This document shows, in pieces, positions 50,310 to 60,430 of a stretch of 64,000 bases of DNA (positions are counted from its first letter, which is position 1; the number at the start of each line of letters is the position of its first letter). The DNA lies in NCBI GenBank assembly GCA_001899715.1, contig MKWI01000020.1, forward strand, positions 1 to 64,000, given 5' to 3'. Made by a program: the position numbers and the translations under genes. The notes under the pieces are model-generated. The model did not search any database. It saw only the letters and a list, made by a program, of their open reading frames with translations, and was not told the DNA's origin. Source of the stretch: Sphingobium sp. 66-54 (GTDB lineage Bacteria > Pseudomonadota > Alphaproteobacteria > Sphingomonadales > Sphingomonadaceae).

Positions 50310-50554
50310 GGCCGCTCCTCCTTGCGATAGAAGCGGCGGCGCTTTTCTTCCCAGGCTGCCTCGCAGCCGCTGTCGGGCATCGTGAGCGTGCGGCAGCGGC
50401 GAAGATCGCGTGTCTGTGGATCGGCTGCGCTCTCGTCCGCCGGGGCGATCACTGTCTCCAAGTGGCGGTCCTCGCGGAGCGTGATGCCGATTGTCAGCGC
50501 CATGAGCAGCCCGCCAAGCGCGCTGGCCGCTGCGATCTTCGCCGTGCGGCTCAT
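50306..50554 (-). CDS. TrbK-alt-like putative entry-exclusion protein
   Basis: One TM; CRTLTMPDSGCEAAWEEKRRRFYRK; between trbJ and trbL. Start moved to MSRTAKIAA. Confidence 0.72.
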   Translation of the reverse strand: MSRTAKIAAASALGGLLMALTIGITLREDRHLETVIAPADESAADPQTRDLRRCRTLTMPDSGCEAAWEEKRRRFYRKEERP

Positions 50555-50555
50555 G

Positions 50556-51278
50556 TCAGTTCTTCCCCCGGAAGCGGCGGAACCGTTCGAGTGCCTCGGC
50601 CTCGATCGCAGCGTTGCGCGCGGATTCGAGCGCCTGAGCGCGGCCCTGCGCAGCAATTGCGGCGGTGAGGTCGGCGAGCTGCTGCGACTGGAGCGCTAGC
50701 AGCTGGTTGCCGGCCTGCGCCGCCTGCAAGGCACCGCTCGCCGACTGGCTGGCGCCGACGAGCGTGTCGATCGACGTGCGGGTGCCGCCCAAATTGCCGA
50801 CCACGCCCGCCTGCACACGCAGCGCATCTTCGAGGGCCCCGACGCTGTCCTCCCAGCGCGCATTGGCATTGGCGACCATCTGGGCATGGTCGCCGGTGAG
50901 CGCACTGCCCTTGTAGCGGCCATCGAACGCTTGCTGGATGCTCTGCACATCATAGGCGATGCGTTGAGCCTGGCTCAGCAACTGCCGGGTCTGATCGACC
51001 TGTTGCTGCAAGGTCGAGAGCGTCGAGACCGGCAGGCTGGCGAGATTCTTCGCCTCGTTGATGAGGCTGGTTGCCTGATTCTGGATCTGCTGGATTTGAT
51101 TATTGATCTGTTGCAGCGCGCGGGCCGCCTGCAGCACGTTCGACGCATAGTTGGTCGGGTCATAGACGATGCCGCCGAAACCGAACTGCGCCTGCGCCGG
51201 AACAGAGGTCATCGCGCCGGTGACGGACAGCGCGATAGCGCCGGCCAGCAAGGCGCTACCAAGCGGATACTTCTTCAT
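50556..51278 (-). CDS. trbJ: P-type conjugative transfer protein TrbJ (VirB5-like)
   Basis: VYDPTNYASNVLQAARALQQINNQIQQIQNQATSLINEAKNL. Confidence 0.92.
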   Translation of the reverse strand: MKKYPLGSALLAGAIALSVTGAMTSVPAQAQFGFGGIVYDPTNYASNVLQAARALQQINNQIQQIQNQATSLINEAKNLASLPVSTLSTLQQQVDQTRQLLSQAQRIAYDVQSIQQAFDGRYKGSALTGDHAQMVANANARWEDSVGALEDALRVQAGVVGNLGGTRTSIDTLVGASQSASGALQAAQAGNQLLALQSQQLADLTAAIAAQGRAQALESARNAAIEAEALERFRRFRGKN

Positions 51279-53764
51279 GGGTGTAACTCCTCAGGGTCGA
51301 GCGGCAGCAAGAGCTCGTCGCTCGAGATGGATGCAGTCAGCGGATCGGGTTCGGGCAGCAGGCTGGCGGCCCAATCGAGGCCGCGATGCCTGAGCCAATG
51401 GGCGGCGAAGGCGTGCGTCCCATGCTTGGCGACGAGCTCGCCGATGCGGAGCTGGTCGGACTTTGACGATGCGGCGGTGAAAGCGAGCGCGACCTCGCCC
51501 AGGCCCAGTTCGAACAGCCGATTGCCGCGCCGCGACTGACAGTAATAATCGCGCTTGGGCGTTGCCCGGCTCAATATCTCGATCTGCCGGGCGTTGAGCC
51601 CGAACCGTTCATATACGTGTGAGATCTGCGGCTCGGCGGCGCGCTCATTGGAGAGGAAGATGCGCGTCGGGCAGCTTTCGATGATGGCGGGCGCGATTGC
51701 GGACGTCTCGATATCGGCGAGGCTCTGCGTGGCGAACACGACGCTGGCGTTCTTCTTGCGCAGCGTCTTCAGCCATTCACGAAGCTGCGCGGCGAAAACC
51801 GGGCTGTCGAGCACCAGCCAGCCTTCGTCGATGATGATGAGCGTGGGTCGCCCGTCGAGCCGGCCTTCGATCCGGTGGAAGAGATAGGCGAGCACGGCGG
51901 CGGCCGATGCCGCGCCGATCAGCCCTTCGGTCTCGAACGCCTGGAAACTCGCCTCGCCCAGTTGTTCGGTCTCGGCATCGAGCAGCCGCCCCCAGGGACC
52001 GCCGACGCAATAGGGCGCGAGCGCCTGCTTCAGCTCCTGGCTTTGCAGCAGCACGGCCAGCCCGGTGAGCGTGCGCTCGGACGGCGGCGCCGAGGCGAGC
52101 GAGCCGAGCGCGGTCCACAGATGCTCCTTGGCGGCGGGATCGACGGTGACGCCTTCACTGGCAAGGATGGCAGCGAGCCATTCCGCAGCCCAGGCACGCT
52201 CGCCGGGATCGTCGATCCGAGCGAGCGGTTGCAGGGCGACGCCCTCACCACCTTCCCGGTCATGCAGCGCGCCGCCTAGATCCTGCCAGTCGCCGCCGCA
52301 GGCGATGGCGGCAGCACGGATCGAGCCGCCGAAGTCGAAGGCGAAGATCTGATTGTCGGGATAGCGGCGGAACTGCATCGCCATCACCGCCAGCAGCACC
52401 GATTTGCCGGCCCCCGTCGGCCCGACGATCAGCGTATGGCCGACATCGCCGACATGAAGCGAAAGACGGAACGGGGTCGAGCCTTCGGTCTTGCCGTAAA
52501 GCAAGGGGGCGTCACCGAAATGCTCGTCCCGTTCCGCTCCCGCCCACACCGCTGACAGGGGGATCAGGTGGGCGAGATTGAGGGTGGAGATTGGAGGCTG
52601 GCGGACGTTTGCGTATACATGGCCGGGCAACGAACCCAGCCAAGCCTCGATCGCGTTCATGCCTTCGATGGTCGCGGTGAAGTCGCGGCCCTGGATGATC
52701 TTCTCGACCAACCGCAGTTTCTCGGCCGCCAATGCAGGATCGCGATCCCACACAGTCACGGTGGCGGTCACATAGGCGATGCCCGAATGGTCCGCACCAA
52801 GTTCCTGCAAAGCGAGGTCCGCATCCGCCGCCTTGTTCGACGCATCGGTGTCGGTCAGCACCGACGCCTCATTGGTCATCACCTCTTTCAGAATCGCGGC
52901 GACGCTCTTGCGCTTGGCGAACCACTGGCGCCGGATCCTGGTCAGCAATTTGGTGGAATCGGTCTTGTCGAGCATGATCGCGCGCGTCGACCAGCGATAA
53001 GGGAAGGCCAGCCGGTTCAGTTCGTCGAGCAGACCGGGAAAGGTCGCTGTTGGAAAGCCGGTGACTGTAGCCACGCGCAGATGATGCTCGCCCAGCTTCG
53101 GCTCGAGCCCGCCGGTCAGCGCCTCATCGGTGAGCAGCGCATCGAGATAGCAAGGCGTCTCGGGCACCCGCACGCGCTGGCGCTTGGTCGATACGCATGA
53201 ATGGAGGTAGGTCAGCGTATCGGCGTCATCGAGCCAGCGCACCTCGGGCATGAAGCCGTCGACCAGGTGGAGCACGCGGTTCGTCCGGTCGATGAAGCCC
53301 GCCAGCTGCTCATGCGGATCGACGCCGCTGCCCGAACGGCCTTCATAGAGCCAGTTCTCCGCGCGCGCGGCCTCTTCGGCGGGCGGCATCCAGAGGAGGG
53401 TCAGGTAATAGAAGCTCTCGAAATGGCTTCCCGCCTCCCGGAATTGCTCGCCTCGCTCCATGTCGACGAGCGCCGAGACCGGATCGGGAAAGGCACTTTC
53501 CGGATAGTCCAGCGCGGGAACGCGCTGTGCTTCCACGAACACGGCCCAGCCGGAGCCGAGACGCCGCAGCGCGTTATTGAGACGCGCGGTCACCGAGACC
53601 AGTTCGGCGGGCGTGGCGCTGTCGAGATCGGGACCGCGAAAGCGCGTCGTGCGCTGGAACGATCCGTCCTTGTTCAGCACCACGCCCGGCGCCACCAGTG
53701 CGACCCAGGGCAGGAAATCGGCAAGGCAGGCGGCCTTGGAGCGATATTCGGACAAATTCATCAT
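51275..53764 (-). CDS. trbE: TrbE/VirB4 conjugal transfer ATPase
   Basis: Walker A VGPTGAGKSVLL; TLIIIDEGWLVLDSPVFAAQLREWLKTLRKKNASVVFATQSL. Confidence 0.94.
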   Translation of the reverse strand: MMNLSEYRSKAACLADFLPWVALVAPGVVLNKDGSFQRTTRFRGPDLDSATPAELVSVTARLNNALRRLGSGWAVFVEAQRVPALDYPESAFPDPVSALVDMERGEQFREAGSHFESFYYLTLLWMPPAEEAARAENWLYEGRSGSGVDPHEQLAGFIDRTNRVLHLVDGFMPEVRWLDDADTLTYLHSCVSTKRQRVRVPETPCYLDALLTDEALTGGLEPKLGEHHLRVATVTGFPTATFPGLLDELNRLAFPYRWSTRAIMLDKTDSTKLLTRIRRQWFAKRKSVAAILKEVMTNEASVLTDTDASNKAADADLALQELGADHSGIAYVTATVTVWDRDPALAAEKLRLVEKIIQGRDFTATIEGMNAIEAWLGSLPGHVYANVRQPPISTLNLAHLIPLSAVWAGAERDEHFGDAPLLYGKTEGSTPFRLSLHVGDVGHTLIVGPTGAGKSVLLAVMAMQFRRYPDNQIFAFDFGGSIRAAAIACGGDWQDLGGALHDREGGEGVALQPLARIDDPGERAWAAEWLAAILASEGVTVDPAAKEHLWTALGSLASAPPSERTLTGLAVLLQSQELKQALAPYCVGGPWGRLLDAETEQLGEASFQAFETEGLIGAASAAAVLAYLFHRIEGRLDGRPTLIIIDEGWLVLDSPVFAAQLREWLKTLRKKNASVVFATQSLADIETSAIAPAIIESCPTRIFLSNERAAEPQISHVYERFGLNARQIEILSRATPKRDYYCQSRRGNRLFELGLGEVALAFTAASSKSDQLRIGELVAKHGTHAFAAHWLRHRGLDWAASLLPEPDPLTASISSDELLLPLDPEELHP

Positions 53765-54030
53765 GGCCGCATCCAGACCGGGTATTTGAGGTGGCGGCGG
53801 GCGACATCGACGAACTGCGGATCGCGACGCGCGGCCCAGACCGACAGCACATGGCCGATCGCCCAGAGCGCGAGGCCGGCGATCCAGAGCCGGAGCCCCA
53901 GGCCGATGGCCCCGGCGAGCGTGCCGTTAACGATGGCAAGGCTGCGCGGCGCACCGCCGAGCAGGATGGGCTCGCAGAGCGCGCGGTGGACCGGCGCATA
54001 ATAGCCCGGGATGTCTTCGCTCACATTCAT
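53761..54030 (-). CDS. trbD: TrbD conjugal transfer protein
   Basis: PVHRALCEPILLGGAPRSLAIVNGTLAGAIGLGL; start moved to MNVSEDIPGYY. Confidence 0.9.
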   Translation of the reverse strand: MNVSEDIPGYYAPVHRALCEPILLGGAPRSLAIVNGTLAGAIGLGLRLWIAGLALWAIGHVLSVWAARRDPQFVDVARRHLKYPVWMRP

Positions 54031-54362
54031 CACACCAGCGCGCCGCCGCCGAAGCTGAAGAAGCTGAGGAAGAAGGAGCTGGCGGCAAAAGCGATCGACA
54101 GGCCGAACACGATCTGGATCAGCCGGCGGAACCCGCCCGAGGTGTCGCCGAAAGCGAGGCTGAGGCCCGTCACGATGATGATGATCACCGCGACGATCTT
54201 GGCCACCGGACCTTCGATCGATTCGAGGATCGATTGCAGCGGCGCTTCCCAGGGCATGGACGACCCGCCGGCATGGGCCGCACCGGCGGTCATCAGCGTG
54301 ACGAAGGCTGCAGAGGCGGCGAGCGCGGCGCGGCGAGCGCCACGCCGGAGGGCATGAGTCAT
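54030..54362 (-). CDS. trbC: TrbC/VirB2-family pilin
   Basis: Signal peptide; MPWEAPLQSILESIEGPVAKIVAVIIIIVTGLSLAFGDTSGGFRRLIQIVFGLSIAFAASSF. Confidence 0.92.
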   Translation of the reverse strand: MTHALRRGARRAALAASAAFVTLMTAGAAHAGGSSMPWEAPLQSILESIEGPVAKIVAVIIIIVTGLSLAFGDTSGGFRRLIQIVFGLSIAFAASSFFLSFFSFGGGALV

Positions 54363-55342
54363 GAAGTTTCTCCGTTGGGGGCTGAGTGGGAAATGAGGCG
54401 ATAGTCGCCCGAGGCGGGATCGAGCCCGTCGACACGGGCCAGTTCAGCGAGGCGGCGGCCATGGCCGTCGCGGACCAGCACAGCGACGAGGTTGATGGTC
54501 TCGGCGATGAGCGCACGCGGGACGGTCACCACCGCTTCCTGGATGAGCTGCTCCATCCGGCGCAGCGCACCCAGCGCGCTGCCGGCATGGATGGTGCCGA
54601 TGCCGCCGGGATGGCCGGTGCCCCAGGCCTTGAGCAGATCGAGCGCCTCGGCGCCGCGGACCTCGCCGATAGGGATGCGATCAGGGCGCAGGCGGAGCGA
54701 TGAGCGAACGAGGTCGGAGAGCGACGCGACGCCATCCTTGGTCCGCATGGCGACAAGGTTCGGCGCTGCGCACTGCAGCTCGCGCGTGTCCTCGATCAGC
54801 ACCACGCGATCGCTGGTCTTCGCGACTTCGGCCAGAAGCGCGTTGATGAGCGTCGTCTTGCCCGTACCGGTTCCGCCGGCAACGAGGATGTTCAGCCGAT
54901 CCGTGACGCTCGTGCACAGCACCTCGGCCTGGGGCTGGGACATAATGCCCGCCGCCACATAGTCCGCCAGCGCAAACACAGCGACGGCCGGCTTGCGGAT
55001 GGCAAAGGCCGGCGCGGTCACGACCGGCGGCAACAATCCTTCAAAGCGCTCGCCGGTTTCCGGCAGCTCGGCCGAGACGCGGGGACTGCGGGCATGAACC
55101 TCGACGCCGACATGATGCGCGACCAGACGGATGATCCGTTCCGCGTCGGCAGGGGCCAACCGCCTTCCGGTATCGGCAAGGCCGGTGCCCAGCCGATCAA
55201 CCCACAGGCAGCCGTCGGGGTTGAGCATGACTTCGACGACCAGGGGATCGGTCAGCCAGTGTCCGACCATCGGGCCGATCGCGGTGCGCAGCATCCGCGC
55301 TCCGCGTGATCGTGCTTCTGTATCGGTCCAGTTCGATGCCAT
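54359..55342 (-). CDS. trbB: TrbB/VirB11 conjugal transfer ATPase
   Basis: [57 protein letters not shown]. Confidence 0.94.
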   Translation of the reverse strand: MASNWTDTEARSRGARMLRTAIGPMVGHWLTDPLVVEVMLNPDGCLWVDRLGTGLADTGRRLAPADAERIIRLVAHHVGVEVHARSPRVSAELPETGERFEGLLPPVVTAPAFAIRKPAVAVFALADYVAAGIMSQPQAEVLCTSVTDRLNILVAGGTGTGKTTLINALLAEVAKTSDRVVLIEDTRELQCAAPNLVAMRTKDGVASLSDLVRSSLRLRPDRIPIGEVRGAEALDLLKAWGTGHPGGIGTIHAGSALGALRRMEQLIQEAVVTVPRALIAETINLVAVLVRDGHGRRLAELARVDGLDPASGDYRLISHSAPNGETS

Positions 55343-55719
55343 TATGATCCCCGTTTCCGGCGCGGATCAGAAATGTCCGCGCGATGGGGATGATTAAGAG
55401 ACGCAGAAAAAGTTCATATTCAACAAGGATTTGCGATAGTAGCAGACTGGCGAAGTAATACAGGGAATGGCGTAGGCTGCGGCGACCTTTGTGCAATCCG
55501 ATAGAGCCCCGCCCGAAGCGCCGCGTATGGAACAGCTGAGCAAATCCAAGGAAATTCGACAGGCTGATTGGGAATGATCGTAGACGACAGATATGCATGT
55601 TTCATAGCATCCGGCGTTCGGGGTTTTTTGCTTAAGGCCGGGATGATCCCGGTGCTGTTCGCCTGCGCCGATCCCAGTGCACCTTATGTGCTGATCAACT
55701 GAAGGAGTGAAACGTGACG

Positions 55720-56448
55720 ATGAACGAGTTTTCCCGGCGCAGCGCGATCGCAACCCTTGGCATCGGAGCCGCCACCTTGACTGTGAACGAAGCCTCCGCG
55801 CAAGGCCCTGCCGCGTCGCCGCCGCCTGTTCCGGCTTTTGCCGGCAACCACCAGGTCAGGCCGCTCAGGTTCGATCCCGCCAAGCTCGACGGACTCTCCG
55901 AGCGGCTGATCAAATCGCACCACGAGAACAATTACGCCGGCTCGGTCAAGGCACTGAATATGATTGAGACACGGCTTGCCGCCGCGCTCGCCGACCCGGA
56001 CCTGCCGCCGGTGGTCTATGGCGGCCTCAAGCGCGAGGAGCTGCACCGCACCGGCTCGGTCGTGCTGCACGAGATCTATTTCGACGGGCTCGGCGGCAAC
56101 GGTCAGGCGGCCGGCTCGATCCGCGACGCGCTGAGCGCGGCGTTCGGTTCGTTCGATCGCTGGGAAACCGATTTCCGCCGCACCGGCATGAGCCTTGCCG
56201 GCGGATCGGGCTGGTGCGTGCTCGTCTATAATCTCCACACCCGCTCGCTGCACAATCAATGGGCGTGGGATCATATGCACGGGGCGATCGCCGGCGTGCC
56301 GCTGCTCGCGCTCGATATGTACGAGCACAGCTTTCACATGGATTACGGCGTCGCGGCCGCGCGCTACGTCGATGCCTATTTCCGCAACATCGACTGGGAG
56401 ACGGTCGAGCAGCGCTACGCACAAGCGCTCCGGCTCGCCGCCGGCTGA
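55720..56448 (+). CDS. Fe/Mn superoxide dismutase with twin-arginine-like signal (ChrC-like)
   Basis: MNEFSRRSAIATLGIGAAT; WAWDHMHGAIAGVPLLALDMYEHSFHMDYGVAAARYVDAYF. Confidence 0.87.
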   Translation: MNEFSRRSAIATLGIGAATLTVNEASAQGPAASPPPVPAFAGNHQVRPLRFDPAKLDGLSERLIKSHHENNYAGSVKALNMIETRLAAALADPDLPPVVYGGLKREELHRTGSVVLHEIYFDGLGGNGQAAGSIRDALSAAFGSFDRWETDFRRTGMSLAGGSGWCVLVYNLHTRSLHNQWAWDHMHGAIAGVPLLALDMYEHSFHMDYGVAAARYVDAYFRNIDWETVEQRYAQALRLAAG

Positions 56449-56481
56449 GCCGATCGGGTTCTGCAAGAGAGGATATCCACC

Positions 56482-56690
56482 ATGAAATGGGTCACCCGCG
56501 AGCGTCCGAAGATCGACCGCATCGCCTGTCCTTGGCTGATCGCCCGTTCATCGACGAGGAGCCAGAGTTCCTCTACGTGCCGAGCGATCAGGTGTTGACG
56601 GTCGCCGAGGATCGACGGCGTTCCACTGCCCGGCGGGTGAGGGATTCGCCGAAATGCCAAGTGTGGCTTTACGTTTGGGCCGTTTCATAG
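56482..56690 (+). pseudogene. chrB: Frameshifted, truncated chrB C-terminal-domain (chromate resistance) remnant
   Basis: MKWVTRERPKIDRIACPWLIAR then +1 frame FIDEEPEFLYVPSDQVLTVAE; a one-base loss near 56547; family sequence ends around 56605. Confidence 0.7.
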
Positions 56691-56704
56691 ACCGCCTGTA
56701 TCGA

Positions 56705-56805
56705 TGCGGTGAATAGCTGCCTCATTCGCCGCATATCATGCGGCGAATACCCTTGCATTCTGCGGTGAATAACTGCTATATTCACCGCAGAAGGTGCGGT
56801 GAATA
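56705..56805. promoter_or_regulatory. Array of six 11-bp TGCGG(T/C)GAATA motifs upstream of the Fic gene
   Basis: Copies near 56705(+), 56724(-), 56738(+), 56761(+), 56779(-), 56795(+); the second and third form ATTCGCCGCAT-atc-ATGCGGCGAAT. Confidence 0.75.
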
Positions 56806-57911
56806 TGACCTATATCCATGAACTGCCGGATTGGCCGAACCTGCGCTGGAGCGACGAGCAGCTTGCCCAGCCACTCGCCGCCGTGCGTCACCGGCAGGGC
56901 CGGCTGATCGGCCATATGGAGGCGCTCGGATTCCCGCTACGCGAAGAAGCCGTGCTTCAAGCGCTCACCGAGGACGTTGTCAAATCCAGCGAGATCGAGG
57001 GCGAGGTGCTGGACAGGGAGCAGGTGCGCTCCTCTATCGCCCGCCGTCTCGGCATGGACATCGGCGGCCTGGTCGAAGCCGACCGCCACGTCGAAGGCGT
57101 CGTGGAGATGATGCTCGACGCCACGCAGAACTATGCCCAGCCGCTGACCGCCGAACGGCTGTTCGGCTGGCACGCGGCGCTGTTCCCCACCGGGCGCAGC
57201 GGCATGAGCCGCATCACCGTAGGCGCGTGGCGCACCGCCGAAGCTGGCCCGATGCAGGTTGTCTCGGGGCCGATTGGCCGCGAGCGCGTCCATTACGAAG
57301 CCCCCGCATCGGAGCGGCTCGACGCGGATATGTCCCGCTTTCTCGACTGGTTCGAGACAGCCGCACCGGATCCGGTCCTGAAAGCCGGGATCGCGCACCT
57401 GTGGTTCGTCACCATCCACCCGTTCGATGACGGCAACGGACGAATTGCCCGCGCCATCGCCGACCTCGCGCTGGCGCGCGCGGAGGGAACCGCGCAGCGC
57501 TTCTACAGCATGTCCGCGCAAATCCGCACCGAGCGCAAAGCCTATTACGACATGCTGGAGCGGGCGCAGAAGGGTGACCTCGACATTACGCCCTGGCTGT
57601 TGTGGTTCATCGGCTGCCTGGATCGCGCCTTCGACGGCGCCGAGGTCATCCTCGCCAGCGTCATGCGCAAGGCGCGGTTTTGGGAGTCCGTCGCGGGCCA
57701 GTCCTTGAACGAACGCCAGCGCAAGGTCGTGAACCGCCTGCTGGACGGCTTCGAGGGCAAGTTGACCAATGCCAAATGGGCGGCGATCACCAAGGCATCG
57801 TCCGATACCGCCTTGCGCGACATCAACGATTTGCTCCGGCGCGGCATCCTTGAGAAGGAGCCGGCCGGAGGGCGCAGCACCAGCTATTCACTGGTGCTGC
57901 CCGAGTCCTGA
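56805..57911 (+). CDS. Fic/DOC-family protein (DUF4172-type N-terminus, C-terminal wHTH-like)
   Basis: Fic motif HPFDDGNGRIARAIADLAL; N-terminal KSSEIEGEVLDREQVRSSIARRLG; C-terminal DTALRDINDLLRRGILEKEPAGGRSTSY. Confidence 0.9.
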   Translation: MTYIHELPDWPNLRWSDEQLAQPLAAVRHRQGRLIGHMEALGFPLREEAVLQALTEDVVKSSEIEGEVLDREQVRSSIARRLGMDIGGLVEADRHVEGVVEMMLDATQNYAQPLTAERLFGWHAALFPTGRSGMSRITVGAWRTAEAGPMQVVSGPIGRERVHYEAPASERLDADMSRFLDWFETAAPDPVLKAGIAHLWFVTIHPFDDGNGRIARAIADLALARAEGTAQRFYSMSAQIRTERKAYYDMLERAQKGDLDITPWLLWFIGCLDRAFDGAEVILASVMRKARFWESVAGQSLNERQRKVVNRLLDGFEGKLTNAKWAAITKASSDTALRDINDLLRRGILEKEPAGGRSTSYSLVLPES

Positions 57912-58336
57912 TCCGACCGAGTCGACCGCGTTACATCTTCCGCGATCTCGTTCCTGAACCGCGGCCCCAGCTCCATGCGCCGGTTCAACATATCGACGAA
58001 CCGCTCCCATCGCTCGCGGCCCTGCGCCCTTGCGGCCTGCGTCGCGCTGTCCGGGAGCGACGGCGTCGCGTTGAGCCAGTTCCGCACAAACAGCGCGAGG
58101 GTTTCGTTGGTGAGGTCAACATGCCATTCGAGGCGGCCAAGATCACGGGTTAGCCGGTCGAGCCGGCGAGCAAGTGCGGCTTCAAGCCGCTCGGCGGCGT
58201 CGGGCGACAGGAAGGACTCCAGCGCAGCCTCGATGATCGCGGCCTGGCTAGTGTTCCGCGCGGCAGCGTGATCGGCGAGACGGCGCGCCAGATCACTCCG
58301 CAACCGGATGCTGCGCTTGACGTGGCCTCCGCTCAC
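57884..58336 (-). CDS. CopG/ribbon-helix-helix family protein linked to traG
   Basis: MSGGHVKRSIRLRSDLARRLADHAAARNTSQAAIIEAALESFL; overlaps the TraG start region of the transfer operon. Confidence 0.78.
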   Translation of the reverse strand: MSGGHVKRSIRLRSDLARRLADHAAARNTSQAAIIEAALESFLSPDAAERLEAALARRLDRLTRDLGRLEWHVDLTNETLALFVRNWLNATPSLPDSATQAARAQGRERWERFVDMLNRRMELGPRFRNEIAEDVTRSTRSDQDSGSTSE

Positions 58337-60396
58337 AGCACGATCCCGTCATCCGGGTCGAGCGACGCATTACGGGCATTGCGGCGCATGGTCCGCTCCG
58401 CCTCGCGTTTCGCCCGGGCGGCATCCTCATCCTGGTTGTCCTCATCGGGCGTTTCTTCCTGGGACGCTTCCTTCGCCGGAGGAGCGATTTCCTCATGTTC
58501 GCCAAGGTCGGGTTCGCGGCGGATGCCGGCATTGGCGGTGTCGGCTGAAGCATCCGTCTGATCACTATGCTTCACGTCCTGAGTTTCCCCGGCATCCGCT
58601 TCTCCCTTCTCGGCCTCTTCGCCAGATGCAGGCGGGCTGGATGGCGGGGCCGGCGGCGCATTTACCGGCATGAGAGCGGACCAGTCATCCTTGGGCCGTC
58701 GCTTGGGATCGAGTGGCTTGGGTGTCGGTGGCGGCAGCAACCGCACGGTAAAGCGCGGATCGGTGAAGTAGCGTGCCTTCATAGCCCGGATTGGCGGCAC
58801 GCCCCCCACCATGACAATCTCCTCGTCGGGGGACAACTGGATGATCTCGCCTGGCGTGAGTAAGGGGCGCGCCGTCTCGGTTCGCGAGACCATCAAATGT
58901 CCGAGCCAGGGCGAGAGCCTGTGTCCGGCATAGTTTTTCATCGCCCGCATTTCGGTGGCGGTGCCGAGCGCATCCGATATCCGCTTGGCGGTGCGCTCGT
59001 CATTGGTCGCGAAGGCGACACGGACATGGCAATTGTCGAGGATGGCATTGTTCTGCCCATAGGCCTTCTCGATCTGGTTGAGGCTCTGGGCGATGAGGAA
59101 CGCCTTGATCCCATAGCCCGCCATGAAGGCGAGCGCGCTTTCAAAGAAGTCGAGCCGCCCGAGTGCGGGGAACTCATCGAGCATCAGCAGCAGCCGGTGC
59201 GGACGGCCTTTGGGATTGAGTTCTTCGGTCAGACGCCGGCCGACCTGGTTGAGGATCAGGCGGATGAGCGGCTTGGTGCGGCTGATGTCGGAGGGCGGCA
59301 CGACGAGATAGAGCGAGACCGGCGCCGACCCGTCGACCAGATCGGCGATGCGCCAGTCGCAAGCCCGCGTCACCGTCGCCACGATCGGATCGCGATAGAG
59401 CCCCAGGAATGACATGGCGGTGCTGAGCACGCCCGAGCGTTCGTTCTCCGACTTGTTGAGCAGCTCGCGTGCCGCGCTGGCGACGACAGGATGAACCCCC
59501 ACCTCGCCCAAGTGCGGCGTCGTCATCATTGCGCGCAGCGTGGTCTCGATCGGGCGGCGCGGATCGGAGAGGAAGGCGGCGACCCCGGCCAGCGTCTTGT
59601 CTTCTTCCGCATAGAGGACATGGAGGATCGCACCGACCAGCAGCGCATGGCTGGTCTTTTCCCAGTGGTTGCGCTTCTCGAGGCTGCCTTCGGGATCGAC
59701 CAGCACGTCGGCGACATTCTGAACGTCGCGCACTTCCCACTCGCCCTTCCGGACCTCGAGCAGCGGATTATAGCAGGCGCTCGCCGGATTGGTGGGATCG
59801 AACAGCAGCACGCGGCTGTGCCGTGATCGGAAACCGGAAGTGAGCTGCCAGTTCTCGCCCTTGATGTCGTGGACGATGCAGCTTCCCGGCCAGGTGAGCA
59901 GCGAGGGTATGACGAGGCCGACGCCCTTGCCCGACCGGGTCGGCGCGAAGCACAGCACATGTTCGGGACCATCGTGGCGCAGATAGCGCTGCGCGAAGTG
60001 GCCAAGAACGACGCCATCGTCGCCGAGCATCTTCACTTTTTTGACTTCGCGCTCGCTGGCCCAGCGCGCCGAACCATAGGTTTCGGCTTTCTTCGCTTCC
60101 TTTGCGCGCCAGACCGACATGGCAATCGCGATGACGATCCCGGCCATCGCGCCTGACACCGCGATGAGCGCCCCGGTCTCGAAGATCTTCGGCGCATAGG
60201 CGTCGAACGCGAACCACCACCAGAAGAAGGCCGGCGGCGGATAGATCGGCCATGACCCCAGCGAGAACCAGGGCTCCCCCAGCTCGGGCTGATAGGCGAG
60301 TGCGTGCGCGGTCCATTGGGTTGCCGCCCAGATGCCGGTCAGCGTCACACCGAAGACGGCGATGATCTGGCCCCAGAGGATACGGGTTGCGTTCAT
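58333..60396 (-). CDS. traG: Type IV coupling protein TraG/VirD4
   Basis: FAPTRSGKGVGLVIPSLL Walker A; LLMLDEFPALGRLDFFESALAFMAGYGIKAFLIAQSLNQ. Start moved to MNATRILWGQ. Confidence 0.94.
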   Translation of the reverse strand: MNATRILWGQIIAVFGVTLTGIWAATQWTAHALAYQPELGEPWFSLGSWPIYPPPAFFWWWFAFDAYAPKIFETGALIAVSGAMAGIVIAIAMSVWRAKEAKKAETYGSARWASEREVKKVKMLGDDGVVLGHFAQRYLRHDGPEHVLCFAPTRSGKGVGLVIPSLLTWPGSCIVHDIKGENWQLTSGFRSRHSRVLLFDPTNPASACYNPLLEVRKGEWEVRDVQNVADVLVDPEGSLEKRNHWEKTSHALLVGAILHVLYAEEDKTLAGVAAFLSDPRRPIETTLRAMMTTPHLGEVGVHPVVASAARELLNKSENERSGVLSTAMSFLGLYRDPIVATVTRACDWRIADLVDGSAPVSLYLVVPPSDISRTKPLIRLILNQVGRRLTEELNPKGRPHRLLLMLDEFPALGRLDFFESALAFMAGYGIKAFLIAQSLNQIEKAYGQNNAILDNCHVRVAFATNDERTAKRISDALGTATEMRAMKNYAGHRLSPWLGHLMVSRTETARPLLTPGEIIQLSPDEEIVMVGGVPPIRAMKARYFTDPRFTVRLLPPPTPKPLDPKRRPKDDWSALMPVNAPPAPPSSPPASGEEAEKGEADAGETQDVKHSDQTDASADTANAGIRREPDLGEHEEIAPPAKEASQEETPDEDNQDEDAARAKREAERTMRRNARNASLDPDDGIVL

Positions 60397-60430
60397 GGGA
60401 TTAAGCTCCTGCTGATGAAGATATGTAAGA

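Noticed and set aside
56705-56805. Possible small CRISPR array
   Set aside because: Repeat unit is only 11 bp, in alternating orientation, with irregular short spacing and no cas genes.
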